From NCBI RefSeq assembly GCF_014652095.1, contig NZ_BMYD01000005.1, positions 62,001-126,000 of the forward strand: a DNA stretch of 64,000 nt. Reading direction: 5' to 3'. The stretch comes from Cognatilysobacter bugurensis. Lineage in GTDB: Bacteria; Pseudomonadota; Gammaproteobacteria; Xanthomonadales; Xanthomonadaceae. Each line of letters starts with the position of its first letter. Within the stretch, counting starts at the first letter, position 1. The notes beneath the pieces were generated by a model. It saw only the letters and a list, made by a program, of their open reading frames with translations, made no database searches and was not told the origin of the DNA. The position numbers and the translations under genes are program-made. This document shows positions 52,699-63,436 of this stretch, piece after piece.

Positions 52699-53145
52699 AT
52701 GTGGTTCAGACAGCCCTCCATGACCGACCGTGCAATCGGCCGCGCCAAGCAGGTCGGTGACAACCTCAAGTTCATGGTGCCGAGCGCCAATGCGCTGCTT
52801 GCTGCAGGCACGAAACTCGGCGCCGCGAAGACCGGTGTCCGCGTTGCGGGCCTGTTCCTGCGCCGCCACCCCGCCGTGACCGTCGCCACCGTCGCTGGCG
52901 CAGGCCTGCTGTGGTACGCAGCCAAGCGCCGCAGCGCGCGCGCCGAGCAGGGCAATACGATCATCGCCGGCGAGCGCAGCTCGCGCCGCATCGATGCGAG
53001 CCAGAGCAACGATGCGCAGTTCAACGCGAACGGCGAGCGTGACCACAGCGGCCGTCGCAACGCGTCCGCCGGTGCACGATCGCGTAAGCGGGGCGGCGCA
53101 CGCGGTGGCGCACGCAACGACAGCACGCCGAACGCGACGCAATAA
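52699..53145 (+). CDS. Small membrane-associated hypothetical protein
   Basis: 148 residues, not recognised. It opens MWFRQPSMTDRAIGRAKQVG, has two moderately hydrophobic stretches (about 25-45 and 55-75, the second reading HPAVTVATVAGAGLLWYAA) and a long very basic, Ser/Asn/Arg/Gly-rich tail that looks disordered and nucleic-acid-binding. A CAGGA lies nine bases before the ATG. It starts 174 bases after hrpB and is the last plus-strand gene before a convergent histidine kinase. Composition is normal for the region. No function can be given. Confidence 0.6.
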   Translation: MWFRQPSMTDRAIGRAKQVGDNLKFMVPSANALLAAGTKLGAAKTGVRVAGLFLRRHPAVTVATVAGAGLLWYAAKRRSARAEQGNTIIAGERSSRRIDASQSNDAQFNANGERDHSGRRNASAGARSRKRGGARGGARNDSTPNATQ

Positions 53146-53457
53146 GTGATCGGTGACCGGGCATCCGCAGCCTGCGGTGTCCGGAAGTGCGCGATAACGT
53201 TCAACGATGCGCCGAACGAGTCCGCTCGTTTGGCGCTAGTTTCATGCGTGTGCCCGAGCGAGCACTTGCCAGCGCGTCTATTGATAGCGTGGATTAGCTG
53301 CGCCTGAGCCGCGAGGCGGCTTCGCCGCTGCGGGTCACTGTGCGTTGTCCGATGCACCCGACGTGCGATAAGGCACGGGCGCCGATCGAGATCGAGTCGA
53401 GCTGGCGCGGCTGATCCGCACGCAGGTGGTGCGCTCGGACGGTCCAGCCGTGCTGCG
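53146..53457. other. 312-base intergenic region between convergent genes
   Basis: No gene is supported. The region holds several hairpins: an imperfect one at about 53156-53182 (ccgg...ccgg around tgcgg/ccgca), the strong 12-bp stem at 53209-53236 listed separately, and gcggc-ttc-gccgc at about 53313-53325. Confidence 0.5.
53209..53236. terminator. 12-bp hairpin downstream of the small membrane protein gene
   Basis: gcgccgaacgag (53209-53220) pairs with ctcgtttggcgc (53225-53236) through 11 Watson-Crick pairs and one G-U, with a 4-base loop (tccg). On the plus strand it is followed by tagtttc, a short T-containing tail, so it may be a modest intrinsic terminator; a small structured RNA is an alternative. 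Confidence 0.5.
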
Positions 53458-54549
53458 CTACGCCTGGGGCAGTTCGATCACAAAGCGCGCGCCGCCGCTC
53501 TTGCGTTCTTCGTACCAGAGCTGGCCGCCGGCGTTCACGATGATCTGTTTCGCGAGCGACAGCCCCAGACCGCTGGACACGCCATCGTCGTTCGCCTCTT
53601 CGTGCAAGCGCACGAACGGCTTGAACAGCTCGCGCTGCTTCGAGGCTGAAATCCCCGGCCCGCGGTCGGCCACGATGAGCTGCCAGAAACCCGGCGCGCC
53701 GGCCCGGCCGATCAGCGTGAGTTCGCTGCCCGGCGCGTACTTCATTGCATTCGTGACGAGGTTTTCGCTGACCTGGCGCAACACGCGCTCGTCGATCGCA
53801 ACGCGCGCATCGCGCGGCGGCGGCACGAGCTTGACGCGCAGACCCTTCGATTCGAGCTGCATTTCATAGCGGCGCAGCAGCCAGTCGAACGTCTCGGCGA
53901 GGCTCGCCGACGCCTTGGTCTGCGCCGCCTTCTGCTGCCCGGCGCGGCTTTCGAGGTAATGGCGGATGTAGCCAAGCGCGTCGGTCGCGCTCTCGTGGAT
54001 CATTTCGTAGTAGCGCGGCTTGCGCTCGGGCTTGCAGCCATTGCTGCGCAGCAGATCGCTTGCGAACAGCACGCTCGTGAGCGGGTTCTTGAGATCGTGC
54101 GCGACGAGATTGACGAGTTCTTCGCGTTCGCGCGCCACGCGCTCGAGCCGGTCGCGGGTGAGCTTGAGGCCGATGTGCGCGTTCACGCGCGCCAGCAGCT
54201 CCTCGGGGAGGAACGGCTTGGTGACGTAGTCGACAACGCCGGCTTCGAACGCGCGCAGCAGCAGGTCGCGATCGTGCGCGGCCGTGACGAACACGACCGG
54301 GGCGCGCAACGGGCGCTCGTGGTTGCGCAACGCCTGCAGCACTTCGAAGCCGTCCATGCCGGGCATCATCATGTCGAGCAGGATCATGTCCGGCTCGGAT
54401 GCGCCGTAGGACTCGATCGCCTTCTCACCGGACTCGGCCGTCGCGACCTCGTAGCCCTGACGCGTCAGCAGCATGCTGACCACGCGCAGGTTCGCAGCCT
54501 GGTCGTCGACGACAAGAATCCTGCCCGAATTGGAGGCGGCTACAGCCAT
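53458..54549 (-). CDS. Response-regulator receiver-histidine kinase hybrid (REC-HisKA-HATPase)
   Basis: 363 residues, no membrane helix. An N-terminal REC domain (about 9-125) has the acidic VDDQ, the phospho-Asp in ILLDMMMPGMDG (about 60), FVTAAHD and the Lys of TKPFLPEE. It is followed directly by a HisKA domain with the phospho-His in LVNLVAHDLKNPLTSVLF (about 155), and a HATPase with N-box ENLVTNAMKYAPG, G1 VADRGPGIS and G2 SSGLGLSLAKQI. REC-first kinases act as cytosolic relay proteins, taking phosphate from or giving it to other regulators. The ATG at 54549 has AAAGGA upstream; one at 54597 adds 16 unconserved residues. No cognate regulator is adjacent. Confidence 0.9.
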   Translation of the reverse strand: MAVAASNSGRILVVDDQAANLRVVSMLLTRQGYEVATAESGEKAIESYGASEPDMILLDMMMPGMDGFEVLQALRNHERPLRAPVVFVTAAHDRDLLLRAFEAGVVDYVTKPFLPEELLARVNAHIGLKLTRDRLERVAREREELVNLVAHDLKNPLTSVLFASDLLRSNGCKPERKPRYYEMIHESATDALGYIRHYLESRAGQQKAAQTKASASLAETFDWLLRRYEMQLESKGLRVKLVPPPRDARVAIDERVLRQVSENLVTNAMKYAPGSELTLIGRAGAPGFWQLIVADRGPGISASKQRELFKPFVRLHEEANDDGVSSGLGLSLAKQIIVNAGGQLWYEERKSGGARFVIELPQA

Positions 54550-54720
54550 GGCGTCCTTTGATCCGGGCGCGCGCGCAGAATTCGGCGCAGCGCTCATGCA
54601 AACACGACGAACGTTAACAGAACGATCTTCCACTCATCCAGAATGAAGTCAGCTTGCTGAATACGCCCTCCAGACGGTGTGAACGGCAAGCGAAGCCGGA
54701 CGCGGCCGCAGTGCGCAGCG

Positions 54721-55257
54721 TCAATCAATGCGCCGCCATGTTCCGGGCGCGAGCCCGTCCAGCCGGTGTCCGCCCATCGCAGCGCGCACCAGGCGCAGTG
54801 TCGGCAGACCGACCGCCGCGGTCATGCGGCGCACCTGCCGGTTGCGGCCTTCACGCAGTTCGATTTCGAGCCACGCGTCGGGCACGGTCTTTCGAAAGCG
54901 CACAGGCGGATCGCGGGGCCACAGCGTCGGCGCATCGATGCGTCGCGCGCCGGCCGGGCGCGTGCGCCCGTCATTGAGCTCGACGCCCCGGCGCAGCGCG
55001 TCGAGGTGGGATTCGTCCGGATCGCCTTCGACCTGCACCCAGTAGGTTTTGGGCTGCTTGTGGCGCGGATCGGTGAGCCGATGTGCGAGCGTGCCGTCGT
55101 CGGTGAGCAGCAGCAGCCCTTCACTGTCGTGATCGAGCCGGCCGGCTGCATACACGTCCGGCGGCAGGCCGAAACGAGCCAGCGTGGGCCGCGGTGGCGT
55201 GCTGCGGTCGGTGAACTGGCACAGCACGCCGTAGGGCTTGTTGAACGCGACGAGCAT
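54721..55257 (-). CDS. rluE: 23S rRNA pseudouridine synthase RluE-like
   Basis: 178 residues, with no N-terminal S4 domain, as in RluE. The active-site block is [19 protein letters not shown] (about 38-56), with the catalytic Asp in GRLDHDS. It continues [69 protein letters not shown], very close to E. coli RluE, which makes pseudouridine 2457 in 23S rRNA. Start ATG at 55257 ([12 protein letters not shown]) is the family start. Cytosolic, monocistronic. Confidence 0.93.
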   Translation of the reverse strand: MLVAFNKPYGVLCQFTDRSTPPRPTLARFGLPPDVYAAGRLDHDSEGLLLLTDDGTLAHRLTDPRHKQPKTYWVQVEGDPDESHLDALRRGVELNDGRTRPAGARRIDAPTLWPRDPPVRFRKTVPDAWLEIELREGRNRQVRRMTAAVGLPTLRLVRAAMGGHRLDGLAPGTWRRID

Positions 55258-55369
55258 GAGGCGGAATTACCCAAGGTGATCCGTTGCGGGCACGATCGAG
55301 ACAGCCGGCGCGGCTGGCATGCACCGCACTCACCCGTACCGATCGCGTTCGTGGATCACCCAGTCCGCA

Positions 55370-56257
55370 TCACGGCTTGCGGAAGCGCAGCGTCATGCGA
55401 TCGCTTTCGCCGATCGCCTCGTACTTCGCCGCGTCGGCCGCCTCGTGCCGCTTGGCGGGCGGCAGCGTCCACACGCCGTTCGGATGGTTCTTCGTGTCGC
55501 GCGGGTTCGCGTTGACTTCGCTTTGCGCGGCGAGTTCGAAGCCGGCTGCTTTCGCGAGTGCGATCACCTGCGCCTGGCCCACGTAGCCGGACTTGTCATC
55601 GGCCGGCACGTCGGCCGCGGCGCGGTGCTCGACGACGCCCAGCGTGCCGCCGGACTTGAGCACATCGTAGAAGCCCTTGAACATCGCCTCGGCGTTGCCG
55701 TCCATGCGCCAGTTGTGGACGTTGCGGAACGTCAGCACGACGTCCGCCGAGCCCGGCGCGCCGAAGTTCGGCTGCTTCGGGTCGAACTTGACCGTGCGCG
55801 CGCCGCCGAAGCGCGCGGCGTCGCCGGTGAGCTTCGCCGTCAGGCCGTCGTTCGCCTTCGTGTAGTAGGCCCGTGCCTTCTCGTTGCTCTGCGAAGCCGG
55901 GTCGACCACCGCGGCGACGTACTGGCCGCGCGCGAGGTACGGCGCGAGCACTTCGGAGTACCAGCCGCCGCCGGGGGTGATCTCGATGACGGTGTCGTCG
56001 GGCTCGACGCCGAAGAACGCAAGCGTCTCACGCGGGTGGCGGTGCGCATCGCGCGCACGGTTCTCGGCGCTGCGCCAGTCACCGGCGATCGCGGCGTCGA
56101 GCGCGGCGGTGTCGACGGCGGACGCGGATGCGGGGGCGGATGCAGTCGCAGCCGCGTTCGCCTCGGCGGCCGAGGCGGTGTTCGTCGGGGAATCCTGCGT
56201 GGAGGCGCAGGCGGCGAGCAGGGCGGGGACGAGCGTGGCGAGCAGCAGACGATTCAT
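55370..56257 (-). CDS. Exported class I methyltransferase-like lipoprotein (COG4798-type)
   Basis: 295 residues. A signal peptide with lipobox LLAAC (Cys16) leads to an Ala/Ser/Thr-rich spacer (about 17-50) and a methyltransferase-like domain: FFGVEPDDTVIEITPGGGWYSEVLAPYLARGQYVAAVV (about 80-117), the loop ADVVLTFRNVHNWRM (about 170) and a closing LVVEHR-type strand GTLGVVEHRAAADV. The SAM loop IEITPGGGWYSE resembles, but is not the same as, a standard ExGxGxG. Proteins like this are common in Proteobacteria, and having a SAM-dependent fold outside the cytosol is puzzling because no SAM is expected there. The ATG at 56257 begins the signal peptide. Function unknown. Confidence 0.82.
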   Translation of the reverse strand: MNRLLLATLVPALLAACASTQDSPTNTASAAEANAAATASAPASASAVDTAALDAAIAGDWRSAENRARDAHRHPRETLAFFGVEPDDTVIEITPGGGWYSEVLAPYLARGQYVAAVVDPASQSNEKARAYYTKANDGLTAKLTGDAARFGGARTVKFDPKQPNFGAPGSADVVLTFRNVHNWRMDGNAEAMFKGFYDVLKSGGTLGVVEHRAAADVPADDKSGYVGQAQVIALAKAAGFELAAQSEVNANPRDTKNHPNGVWTLPPAKRHEAADAAKYEAIGESDRMTLRFRKP

Positions 56258-56452
56258 GCGACGGCTCCGAGGGTCGGGGACCGGCGAGCGTACCGCGAGC
56301 GCATGTGAGCGGACCATCGCGCTTGCGACACCGGGCCGACATCGCACCGCAACGCGGCTGGCGCAGCGGTGTCATGCGCGCTGCGTAGCCTGCGCCGCGT
56401 CAAAGCCCATGACCGCGGCCTGCCTGCCGCGCCCCCGAAAAGGAGATCTGCG

Positions 56453-56665
56453 ATGCGCCTGTTCAAAAGCGAATGGATGTTCGAACCGGCCCGCGCCGCC
56501 GGCGCGTTCGACCTGCGCCGGCCCCGCTACGGCGCCGGCCGTGCGACGCCAGTGCGCGCGGCGTGCCCGCCGCTGCCGGTGCTGGACGATGTGCCGGCAC
56601 TGGCGACGATCGAGCACGAACGCGCGGTGCTGCGCCGGCTCGCCGAGTACGACCGCGCCGCCTGA
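56453..56665 (+). CDS. 70-residue hypothetical protein with strong ribosome-binding site
   Basis: 70 residues, not recognised. It begins [23 protein letters not shown] and is rich in Arg, Ala and Pro, with one Cys and a C-terminal helix [17 protein letters not shown]. No signal peptide or membrane helix. The AAAAGGAGA eight bases before the ATG is among the best ribosome-binding sites in the window, and a TAGCCT-like -10 lies about 60 bases upstream, which makes real expression likely. It lies between the exported methyltransferase gene (divergent) and icd (convergent). Confidence 0.6.
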   Translation: MRLFKSEWMFEPARAAGAFDLRRPRYGAGRATPVRAACPPLPVLDDVPALATIEHERAVLRRLAEYDRAA

Positions 56666-56715
56666 GTCACGAAGCCGCGCCGGCCGCGACGATGCGGCCG
56701 GCGCATGGGTTGCCG

Positions 56716-59040
<2,325 letters not shown>

Positions 59041-59117
59041 TCACGGGCAAAACACGGCCGCGGCATGAGGACCCAGCCGATCGCACTGAGCGGACTGGAT
59101 TGCGTCGCAAACGCCCG

Positions 59118-60521
59118 CTAGTTCTGGCTCCACTGGCCGCTGCGCTTCATCGCACCCCACTGGTGCTTGCGCCGGCTCATCCATTGCCACATGCCGCGCA
59201 CGCGCCAGAGCGTGTTGAGCTGGCGGTAGCCGAAGTTTTCGATCACGGCCATGAGAAACAGCAGCAGCATGTCGCGGCTGCGGGTGTAGATGCGGAACGA
59301 CATCGTTTCCAGCAGCAGGCCGTTGACCGACAGCAGGATGCCCATGCCGATCGCGACGAGCAGGAAGATCGACAGCGCGACCGGCGAGATCACGCCAAGG
59401 ATCGAGCCGACGATCATGAACACGTAGCCCGCGAGTTCGATGATCGGGCCGACCCATTCGAACAGCGCCATGAACGGCCAGGCGAGCCACGCCGCGGCGC
59501 CGCCGCGCGCGCCGAACGTGTGCGGCGGGTGGAACACCAGGCTTTCGGCGAGACCCCGCTGCCAGCGGCTGCGCTGGCGGCCGAGCGTGCCGAGGTCTTC
59601 GGGGCACTCGGTCCAGCAGATCGGGTCCGGCAGGTAGCGGATGCGGTAGGGAATGCGGCGCTCGCGGTGGTAGCGGTGCAGGCGCACGACGAGTTCCATG
59701 TCCTCGCCGACGGTGTCGGTGCGGTAGCCGCCCACGGCCTCGACGCGGGCGCGGTCGAACAGGCCGAACGCGCCGGAGATGATGAGCACGGCATTCAAGG
59801 GCGACCAGCCGAGCCGGCCGAACAGGAACGCACGCAGGTACTCGACGATCTGCAACCGCGCGAGCAGGTTCGTCGGCAGGCCGGACTTGATCAGAAAGCC
59901 GCCGCGCACCTGCGAGCCGTTCGCGATGCGCACCGTGCCGCCGGCGGCGACCGTGCGGGCGTCTTCGATGAACGGCTGGACGACGCGGAGCAGCGAGTCG
60001 CGCTGCAGGATCGAGTCGGCATCGACCGCGCAGAACAGCGCATGGCGCGCGAGGTTGATGCCCACGTTCAGCGCGTCGGCCTTGCCGCCGTTGTCCTTGT
60101 CGACCACGCGCAGGTTGCCGTAGCGCAGCGAGCGGTACACGCCGCGCACGGGCTGGTGCGGCACTGCGCGACGCACGATTTCGGGGTGGGGGACCAGCTC
60201 GAATTCGTCGATCAGCACCTGCAGCGTGTTGTCCTTCGAGCCGTCGTTGATGACGACCACCTCGAAGTCCGGGTACTGCAGCTGCAGCATCGATCGCACC
60301 GAGGCGCGGATCGTCGCCTCCTCGTTGTAGCCGGGCACGAGCAGCGAGATCGGCGGTTCGATGCCGAGGTACGGCGCGTCGGTGCCGTACTCGCTGCGTT
60401 GGCGCATGTAGCTGCGCAGGCTGAACAGCGACAGCACGTTGAGCAGCAGGTAGCCACCGTTGAGCAGCACGAAGTAGCCGATGAAGAAGATCTGTGTCGC
60501 AAGGATGATGCGCTCGGTCAC
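59118..60521 (-). CDS. BcsA/PgaC-like family 2 glycosyltransferase
   Basis: 467 residues. One N-terminal membrane helix (about 8-30), a GT2 catalytic domain (about 55-310) and three or four C-terminal helices (about 340-440). Processive GT2 residues are complete: the first Asp in VVVINDGSKDN (about 90), FCAVDADSIL (about 155), the catalytic Asp in VGEDMELVVRLH (about 255) and the QxxRW motif in GRQRSRWQRGLAES (about 300). This set is typical of synthases that build and extrude a polysaccharide through the inner membrane. The start is a GTG whose bases overlap the stop of the HEAT-repeat gene (GTGA). It is the last gene of the minus-strand module with the YaiO-like barrel and response regulators. 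The sugar cannot be predicted. Confidence 0.9.
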   Translation of the reverse strand: MTERIILATQIFFIGYFVLLNGGYLLLNVLSLFSLRSYMRQRSEYGTDAPYLGIEPPISLLVPGYNEEATIRASVRSMLQLQYPDFEVVVINDGSKDNTLQVLIDEFELVPHPEIVRRAVPHQPVRGVYRSLRYGNLRVVDKDNGGKADALNVGINLARHALFCAVDADSILQRDSLLRVVQPFIEDARTVAAGGTVRIANGSQVRGGFLIKSGLPTNLLARLQIVEYLRAFLFGRLGWSPLNAVLIISGAFGLFDRARVEAVGGYRTDTVGEDMELVVRLHRYHRERRIPYRIRYLPDPICWTECPEDLGTLGRQRSRWQRGLAESLVFHPPHTFGARGGAAAWLAWPFMALFEWVGPIIELAGYVFMIVGSILGVISPVALSIFLLVAIGMGILLSVNGLLLETMSFRIYTRSRDMLLLFLMAVIENFGYRQLNTLWRVRGMWQWMSRRKHQWGAMKRSGQWSQN

Positions 60522-61648
60522 GACGTCGGCCCCTCGGTGGCGGTCGCGGCGTTGCGACCGCGCCGCTCGTCGAGCGCACGCTGCAGCGCTTCGCGCCCGT
60601 AACGGTCCTCGACCTGATTCGCCCACGTCTCGAGCGTCGCATCGTCGATGCGCGGCAGCTCGACGAGCGTGTCGGCCGCGGCGCGGCGCACCCACCAGCT
60701 GCGATCGCTCAGGCGCGGCACGAGCAGCGCGGCGTCGTCAGGGCCGAGCCGTGCGCGCAGCGATTCGACCGCAACCAGCCGGACCGCGGCGTCCTCGTCG
60801 TCGAGCGCCTGCACGAGCGCGTCGCGGTCACGCGGGTCGTGCAGTTGGCCGAGCGTCTGCACGGCGCCGGCGCGGTGGCGCGGCTCGGGGTCGCGCGCGA
60901 GGCAGTCGCGGGCCCACGGCGCGGCGCGGCGCGGGTCGGCATGGCGCAGCAGCGGCACGAGTCGATCCAGGCCAGCAGCATCCGCCGCCTCCAGCGCGTC
61001 GAGCAGCGGCGGCGTGACCGCTTCACGGCCCGCCTGCTGGCACAGCGCGGCGATGCGGGGCACGCCCCAGTCCACCCGCGAGACCGCGAGCGGCATCACG
61101 AGCTGCATTGCACGCGTGGGGTCGATTGCGACGAGCGCATGCGCGGCGGCGAGTGCGACGAACGGGTTGCGCGCCTGCAGTTGCGGCTCGATCGCGTGCC
61201 AATGGCCCGGGTCGCTGAGGTGACGCGCGGCTTCGAGCGCGACGAGGCGCGCCCGCACGCTGCGCGCGCGCAGCAGGCGGCGCACCTGCGGCTCCAGGTC
61301 GAGCCGGTGCAGCACGCGGTTGAGCCGCTGGCTCGACGCGCCGCGCACCTGCCGCTGCATGCGGTTCCATTGCATCAGCCACCACGTCCGGCGCCCCCGG
61401 ACCGGCGGCGGCAAGGCGGCGAGCGCGGCCGCATCGAGCGCGTCGTCGTCGAGGCCCGCCACCGCGAGCGCGGGGCGCCACGCGGCGTTGAACGCGTCGC
61501 GATGCCGGCGCTGCCGCGCGGCGACCGCGGACAGCACGAGCACCTGCACGAGCACGGCGAGCGTGACCGCCGCGAGCGCGAGCGCCGACTGCGCCGCAAG
61601 GCGCAGTGCGGGGTCGGCGGGCAGCCAGTGCATCGCGGTGATGTCCAT
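60518..61648 (-). CDS. HEAT-repeat protein with N-terminal membrane anchor
   Basis: 376 residues. One N-terminal membrane helix (about 17-43, LAAQSALALAAVTLAVLVQVLVLSAVAA) is followed by a cytosolic solenoid of HEAT-like repeats from about 105 to 355. The repeats show the expected spacing of about 30 residues: ARLVALEAARHLSDPGH, FVALAAAHALVAIDP, RHRAGAVQTLGQLHDPRDRDALVQALDDEDAAVRLVAVESLRARLG, WVRRAAADTLVELP. HEAT solenoids bind protein partners, so it could hold or tune the synthase encoded next, with which it is translationally coupled (GTGA overlap). The YaiO-like gene is 49 bases upstream. This kind of HEAT protein next to a GT2 is seen in some exopolysaccharide loci; its exact role is unknown. 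Confidence 0.82.
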   Translation of the reverse strand: MDITAMHWLPADPALRLAAQSALALAAVTLAVLVQVLVLSAVAARQRRHRDAFNAAWRPALAVAGLDDDALDAAALAALPPPVRGRRTWWLMQWNRMQRQVRGASSQRLNRVLHRLDLEPQVRRLLRARSVRARLVALEAARHLSDPGHWHAIEPQLQARNPFVALAAAHALVAIDPTRAMQLVMPLAVSRVDWGVPRIAALCQQAGREAVTPPLLDALEAADAAGLDRLVPLLRHADPRRAAPWARDCLARDPEPRHRAGAVQTLGQLHDPRDRDALVQALDDEDAAVRLVAVESLRARLGPDDAALLVPRLSDRSWWVRRAAADTLVELPRIDDATLETWANQVEDRYGREALQRALDERRGRNAATATEGPTS

Positions 61649-61697
61649 GAGCTCAGTTCAGTGCGGCAGTCGACCGGCGCAGTGCGCCGTGCCGGGT

Positions 61698-63053
61698 TCA
61701 GAAGCGCCGCTCCAGGCCGAGAGCGACACCGTCGCGGGCGTACAGCGCGCCCTGGCGCACGTGGCCGACGTTCCAGCGCAGCGCCCACGCGCTCGACAAC
61801 GGATGGCGCCCGCCGATCGACCACGCGCGCACGTCGCTGGCGACCACCTGCGTGCCCAGCAGCGCGTCCTCGCGCCCGGCCGCGAACTGCACGCCGATCT
61901 CGCCGCCGTCGGCCCCGTACGCGCGGGCGATGCGCAGGTCGTGGCCGACCGCGTGCACGCCGCGCAGGCGGGTCGCCGTCGCCGTGTAGCCGGCGCGCCA
62001 TGCGCCGACGTAGCGCTCGACGCCGAGCGCGAGCCGCTCGACACGCACGTCGCGGTAGTCGCTGCGCCGCACCGCCGCCGCGCCGACCCAGCCCGCGCCG
62101 AACACGTGCTCGACGCGCAGCTCGCCAAAGCGCCGCGGCAGGAACTGCGCCCCCGGCACGACGCCGAGCTGCGGCTGCACGGTCCAGCCCTCGCGCACCG
62201 GCACGACCAGGCCGAGTTCGACGCCGTGATCGTCGAGGCCGAACCGCGATTCGGTGAACACCGCGCCGGTCACGCCGGTGCGATCGCCGCCGGTCGCGGC
62301 CGCGTCGAGCCGCCAGGCCCGCCAGTCGTCGAGGCCGCGGTCGAGGCGGTCGTGCCGCGCGGTCAGCACGAGCGAGCGACGGCGCTCGGGGGCGTCGGTC
62401 ACTCCGGTGAGCGCGCTGGCCGCCGCGGCCCGCGGTGCAGCCTGCATCGGGTCGGCGGGCGTCAGCGCGCTGCCGATTGCCTGCGCATTGGACGGCCGGG
62501 CTGCGCCGTTCACGGGCGCGGCCGGGGCCCCCGCTGCCTGGCCGCGCGCCGCAGCCGCGGGCGGCGCGTCCGTCGGGGGGCTGCTCGCGACGGCGGTTGG
62601 ATCGGCACTCGACCCGGGGTTCGCAGCGCGCGCCCGTGCCAGCGCCCGGTCGACGTCGGCGTAGTCAGGCGCGAGCGCGTGCGCGCGTTCGAGCGTGGCG
62701 ATCGCCGCGTCGCGTTGGCCCGCCCACAGCTGCGCAAGCCCGTAGCCGAGCAGGTAATCGGCGTTGTCGGGCGCGCGCTCGAGCAGCGCGCGGTACAGCG
62801 GCAGCGCGGCCTCGGGCTGGCCCTGCCAGGCGCGCACGCGGGCGAGCAGGAAGCGGGCTTCGTCGTCGTCCGGCGACCGCGCAAGGTGTTGTTCGAGCGT
62901 CGTGCGCGCCGCCGCCCAGTCCCGGCGTGCGAGCTGCGCGCTCGCGGCTTGTACGGGCGTAGCCGATGCCGTCGGCCCAGCGGCCGGCGGCTGCGCCTGC
63001 GCGCCCGTGGCCGCGACCAGCGCGCACGCGAGCAGCGCCGGGTGCAGGCTCAC
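61698..63053 (-). CDS. YaiO-family outer-membrane beta-barrel protein with TPR domain
   Basis: 451 residues. A Sec signal peptide (cleavage after GAQAQ, about residue 21), TPR-like helices (about 35-140: LARRDWAAARTTLEQHLARSPDDDEARFLLARVRAWQGQPEAALPLYRALLERAPDNADY) and an Ala/Pro-rich linker to about 220 lead to a beta-barrel domain (about 225-451) with alternating aromatic and polar strands. It ends VRQGALYARDGVALGLERRF, with the terminal Phe needed for outer-membrane insertion. YaiO-type barrels are thought to take part in polysaccharide export. Its ATG overlaps the stop of the response-regulator gene (ATGA), and the GT2 synthase is two genes downstream, so a secretion pore for the product is the likely role. 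Confidence 0.85.
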   Translation of the reverse strand: MSLHPALLACALVAATGAQAQPPAAGPTASATPVQAASAQLARRDWAAARTTLEQHLARSPDDDEARFLLARVRAWQGQPEAALPLYRALLERAPDNADYLLGYGLAQLWAGQRDAAIATLERAHALAPDYADVDRALARARAANPGSSADPTAVASSPPTDAPPAAAARGQAAGAPAAPVNGAARPSNAQAIGSALTPADPMQAAPRAAAASALTGVTDAPERRRSLVLTARHDRLDRGLDDWRAWRLDAAATGGDRTGVTGAVFTESRFGLDDHGVELGLVVPVREGWTVQPQLGVVPGAQFLPRRFGELRVEHVFGAGWVGAAAVRRSDYRDVRVERLALGVERYVGAWRAGYTATATRLRGVHAVGHDLRIARAYGADGGEIGVQFAAGREDALLGTQVVASDVRAWSIGGRHPLSSAWALRWNVGHVRQGALYARDGVALGLERRF

Positions 63054-63436
63054 GGCGCCCTCCGCAGCAGGCGGCGGATCCGCGCGAGCAGCTCTTCGGG
63101 TTGGAACGGCTTGGTCACGTAGTCGTCGGCGCCGAGCTCGAGCGCGCGCACGATGTCGGCCTCGCGCGCCTTTGCGGTCAGCATGAGCACCGGCACCGTG
63201 GCCCAGCCGGCCTGCGCGCGCAGCCGTTCGACGAGGTCGAGCCCGTCGTGGTACGGCAGCATCAGGTCCATCAGCACGAGGTCGGGCGCCGCACCGCTGC
63301 CGATGCGTTCGAGCGCGAGCCGGCCGTCGGCCATGTGCTCGACCGTGAAGCCGTTGCGCTCGAGCAGGAAGCGCACGATGAACGCGATGTCCTCCTCGTC
63401 CTCCACCATGAGCACGCGGGCGGGCGGGGTGTTCAT
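63050..63436 (-). CDS. Single-domain response regulator (receiver only)
   Basis: 128 residues, consisting of one REC domain and no output domain. The acidic pair is VEDEEDIAF (about 11-19), the phospho-Asp is in LVLMDLMLPYHDGLDL (about 55), the conserved Thr in VLMLTAKAREADI (about 83) and the Lys in DYVTKPFQPEELLARIRRLL (about 106). A stand-alone receiver acts through protein contact, for example with a sensor kinase or the polysaccharide machinery. Its ATG overlaps the stop of the upstream multi-receiver gene, and its stop overlaps the YaiO-like gene, so it is coupled within the operon. Confidence 0.9.
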   Translation of the reverse strand: MNTPPARVLMVEDEEDIAFIVRFLLERNGFTVEHMADGRLALERIGSGAAPDLVLMDLMLPYHDGLDLVERLRAQAGWATVPVLMLTAKAREADIVRALELGADDYVTKPFQPEELLARIRRLLRRAP

